A stretch of DNA of 64,000 nucleotides, taken from positions 3,574,897 to 3,638,896 of the forward strand of contig OX246740.1 of the NCBI GenBank assembly GCA_945910005.1, given 5' to 3'. Shown here in pieces: positions 61,639 to 64,000 of this stretch. Under the pieces are notes generated by a model, which searched no databases, was not told the DNA's origin, and saw only the letters and a list, made by a program, of their open reading frames with translations. Positions within the stretch are counted from its first letter, which is position 1. Every line of letters starts with the position of its first letter. The DNA is from Isoperla grammatica. Its lineage: Eukaryota; Arthropoda; Insecta; Plecoptera; Perlodidae. Position numbers and translations under genes: made by a program.

Positions 61639-63019
61639 ATATACAGGTGGTAAAGCTCGTCTCGTAATTAGCCCCAAAGTGGTATTCCTTGTTGATTACA
61701 GTAGGTTTTCGAAACAAATAGTTGGGCTTTTGTTTAGCTGAGTGGGTAATCTGTGATCGTGTGTTACTCTAATGGGTGATTTATCAATCCTCTGAGAACA
61801 ACTTAGAGGAAACTTCTGAAAATAAACTTTCAGAAGTTGTGTTTATTTCAGCGATTTCTTAGGACGGGGGAATTTAGTATTCTAGAAACAGTTTCGTTAT
61901 GAATAAAAATACAGTTGCAAGCCTTACATGTGTGGAATACCCAGTTGGAAATGTCGAATGCTCCATCACATTATGAACATAAGTTTTACTAAATATTTTT
62001 TTTTTAAATAATGTCATTATGTTTATACGAAATAATTTACAAGTTATACAAATCTAAATAATTATTTTATATTTTGAATTAATATAAATCAACAGTGACT
62101 ATAAATGGGTATGGAATTGAATTTGAATTTTATATACACAGTATTATGTAAAGTTATGTAAGAAGCTGTTTCGAGAGTATGGAAGCTTTTCATGCAACAG
62201 GTAAGGAAAAATATTTTGCGAATATTAGGTTTTAGCGTCCTACATTTCGAGATGATTTTCCCGTAATGTTTAAACATGGTCGGGATGTTCTCGTTGCATA
62301 AACGGACAAGCTACGAACAAAACCAATTGTTTTTAAGTAATTGTTTCTCATTAACATTACTAAGATAACCTGTCACTGTAAGACTAAAATCAACGGAAGG
62401 TTATTATGTTTGGCCTGATTGCTAAATATCGCGTTTGTGATTCGCTTAAAATTGAAATTAATAAGTAAAATTTATTACAAAAATATTGACATTTGTTTGG
62501 AAATACCATTGTCATTTTGTTTTCTTGCAAACACAAAATGCATTTACTTCCAAAGTTTATAGGCCTACAAACATTTCACATAAAAAGACTGAGCGTACTA
62601 CATAAAAACTAAGTTAAACTTTTTATAAGGCTGATAAATCGTTCGAATCATTTGTCACTTGACGAAAGGACACGAAAATCATTAAAGACTTCGAGATTGA
62701 TGAGAGTGTTCAGCTCAATCTATGTCCGGGTGTAAGATTGTGAAGAAAACGTAATTTGTGCCCAGTCAAAGATTTCCCCGCCTACTTCGTTTTATCCGAT
62801 TAATCTTCTGTAAGAGAAATCTTCCTATAATATAGAAAAGTAAATGTTGCGCTGATAAACCCACCCACAAATAACACTAAAATAAATGTTTGATATTTTT
62901 CATTCTATACCTGGCACCTCCACCAATACGCTGAACTAAACATTAGACGCATTGTTAATATTTTGTTAGTGTAAACTGCATATGTTTTAATGTAATAATG
63001 TAAGCACGAAACGTTTAAT

Positions 63020-63346
<327 letters not shown>

Positions 63347-64000
63347 AAAAGCACTCTTAAAAATTGTGTAAAATTTACGTTTTTGTAATATATTGAAAAC
63401 ACTACGTTCTTACATTAAAAAGAAGATAAATGATCGAATTTTGATTTCGTTAATAAAAAAACTTTTTCTTTGCGGGGTATTTATAGTGAGACTAGCATTT
63501 GCAGTTAACACATTTCCAATCTTCTGTTAAAGTGCACTACATATTATTAAACGTTAAACCATGCGCCTCCGCCAAACGTTCAATAGAACGAGACTCAATT
63601 GAGGTGGTTGTGATATCACAGGTGGACAGACAATCTGTTTCTAATGACCTACATGTTGTACCTTTCTTTGATTGGTGCATATTCAATGTTTGTCCAAAAC
63701 AAAACACGGCCACATGGCTATTTTTGGAATTGAGTCTTGTGGTTTTTGCACACGCTTGTTTGAGAGCCTAAAAATATCATAGAAACAATATTAATTCTGG
63801 CCCTTGGCAATAGGAAATATTCTCCGATTCTTAATAATGTGGCCGTGTATCATTGAGGTCCACATTTTCACATCTAAAAGTATCCAATAGATGATTTTCA
63901 GAATTGATCTAGAAAGCCGTGGTTTGATCTATATATAAGTGTCCTTAATAGCTATGTTATAGTGCATTGTTGTCATTGAAGATTAGCTCTATAAGGCTCT

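Overview
This window looks like animal nuclear DNA, most likely from a marine invertebrate (a lophotrochozoan such as a mollusc is my guess, low confidence). It is AT-rich, with kilobase-scale introns carrying GT-AG splice sites, dense short inverted-repeat transposons, a Penelope-like element with a GIY-YIG nuclease, LINE remnants, a tRNA-derived SINE and many long microsatellites. I see no bacterial operon, CRISPR array or rRNA gene.

The one host gene I can support runs on the minus strand across most of the window. Four exons (52506-52362, 35719-35580, 10435-10281, 4958-4707) join in perfect phase. They encode about 230 residues of a Rap-GAP domain (Rap1GAP / SIPA1L / GARNL3 superfamily), including the catalytic asparagine-thumb segment RKRHIGND. 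The introns are about 16.6, 25.1 and 5.3 kb. I did not recognise exons upstream of 52506 or downstream of 4707, so both ends of the protein probably lie outside the window.

The most unusual feature is that two consecutive exons of this gene have their 3' end plus splice donor captured in tandem arrays that extend into the following intron. After the exon at 35580-35719, a 120-bp unit is repeated 23 times (32861-35617). Each unit carries the last 38 nt of the exon and its AAG|GTAAGC donor, and 19 units carry a consensus TGACGTCA (CRE) palindrome. After the asparagine-thumb exon at 10281-10435, a 113/144-bp unit (9835-10375) supplies three further copies of the exon tail, each with its AG|GTAAAG donor. 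The differences between these copies and the real exon are all at third codon positions. The gene therefore carries about 25 extra splice donors just downstream of real ones, and using any of them would add an early stop codon before or just after the catalytic exon.

Region by region: 1-4.7 kb is repeat-derived flank or intron. From 4.7 to 10.4 kb are two exons with TIR elements between them, including a hAT-type element with an 8-bp target duplication. From 12.0 to 17.1 kb is a complete, apparently very young non-autonomous LTR retrotransposon with identical 938-bp LTRs. From 17 to 32 kb are LINE, SINE and MITE remnants and a heptamer satellite. From 32.8 to 35.7 kb is the donor array and its exon. 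From 36 to 48 kb is intron with SINE and MITE copies and microsatellites. From 48.4 to 49.8 kb is a truncated Penelope-like element between 210-bp inverted arms. At 50.8-51.4 kb is a LINE 3' end, and at 52.4 kb the first visible Rap-GAP exon. From 52.5 to 64 kb is upstream intron or flank with a 111-bp tandem array, a CpG-rich patch and AAT microsatellites.
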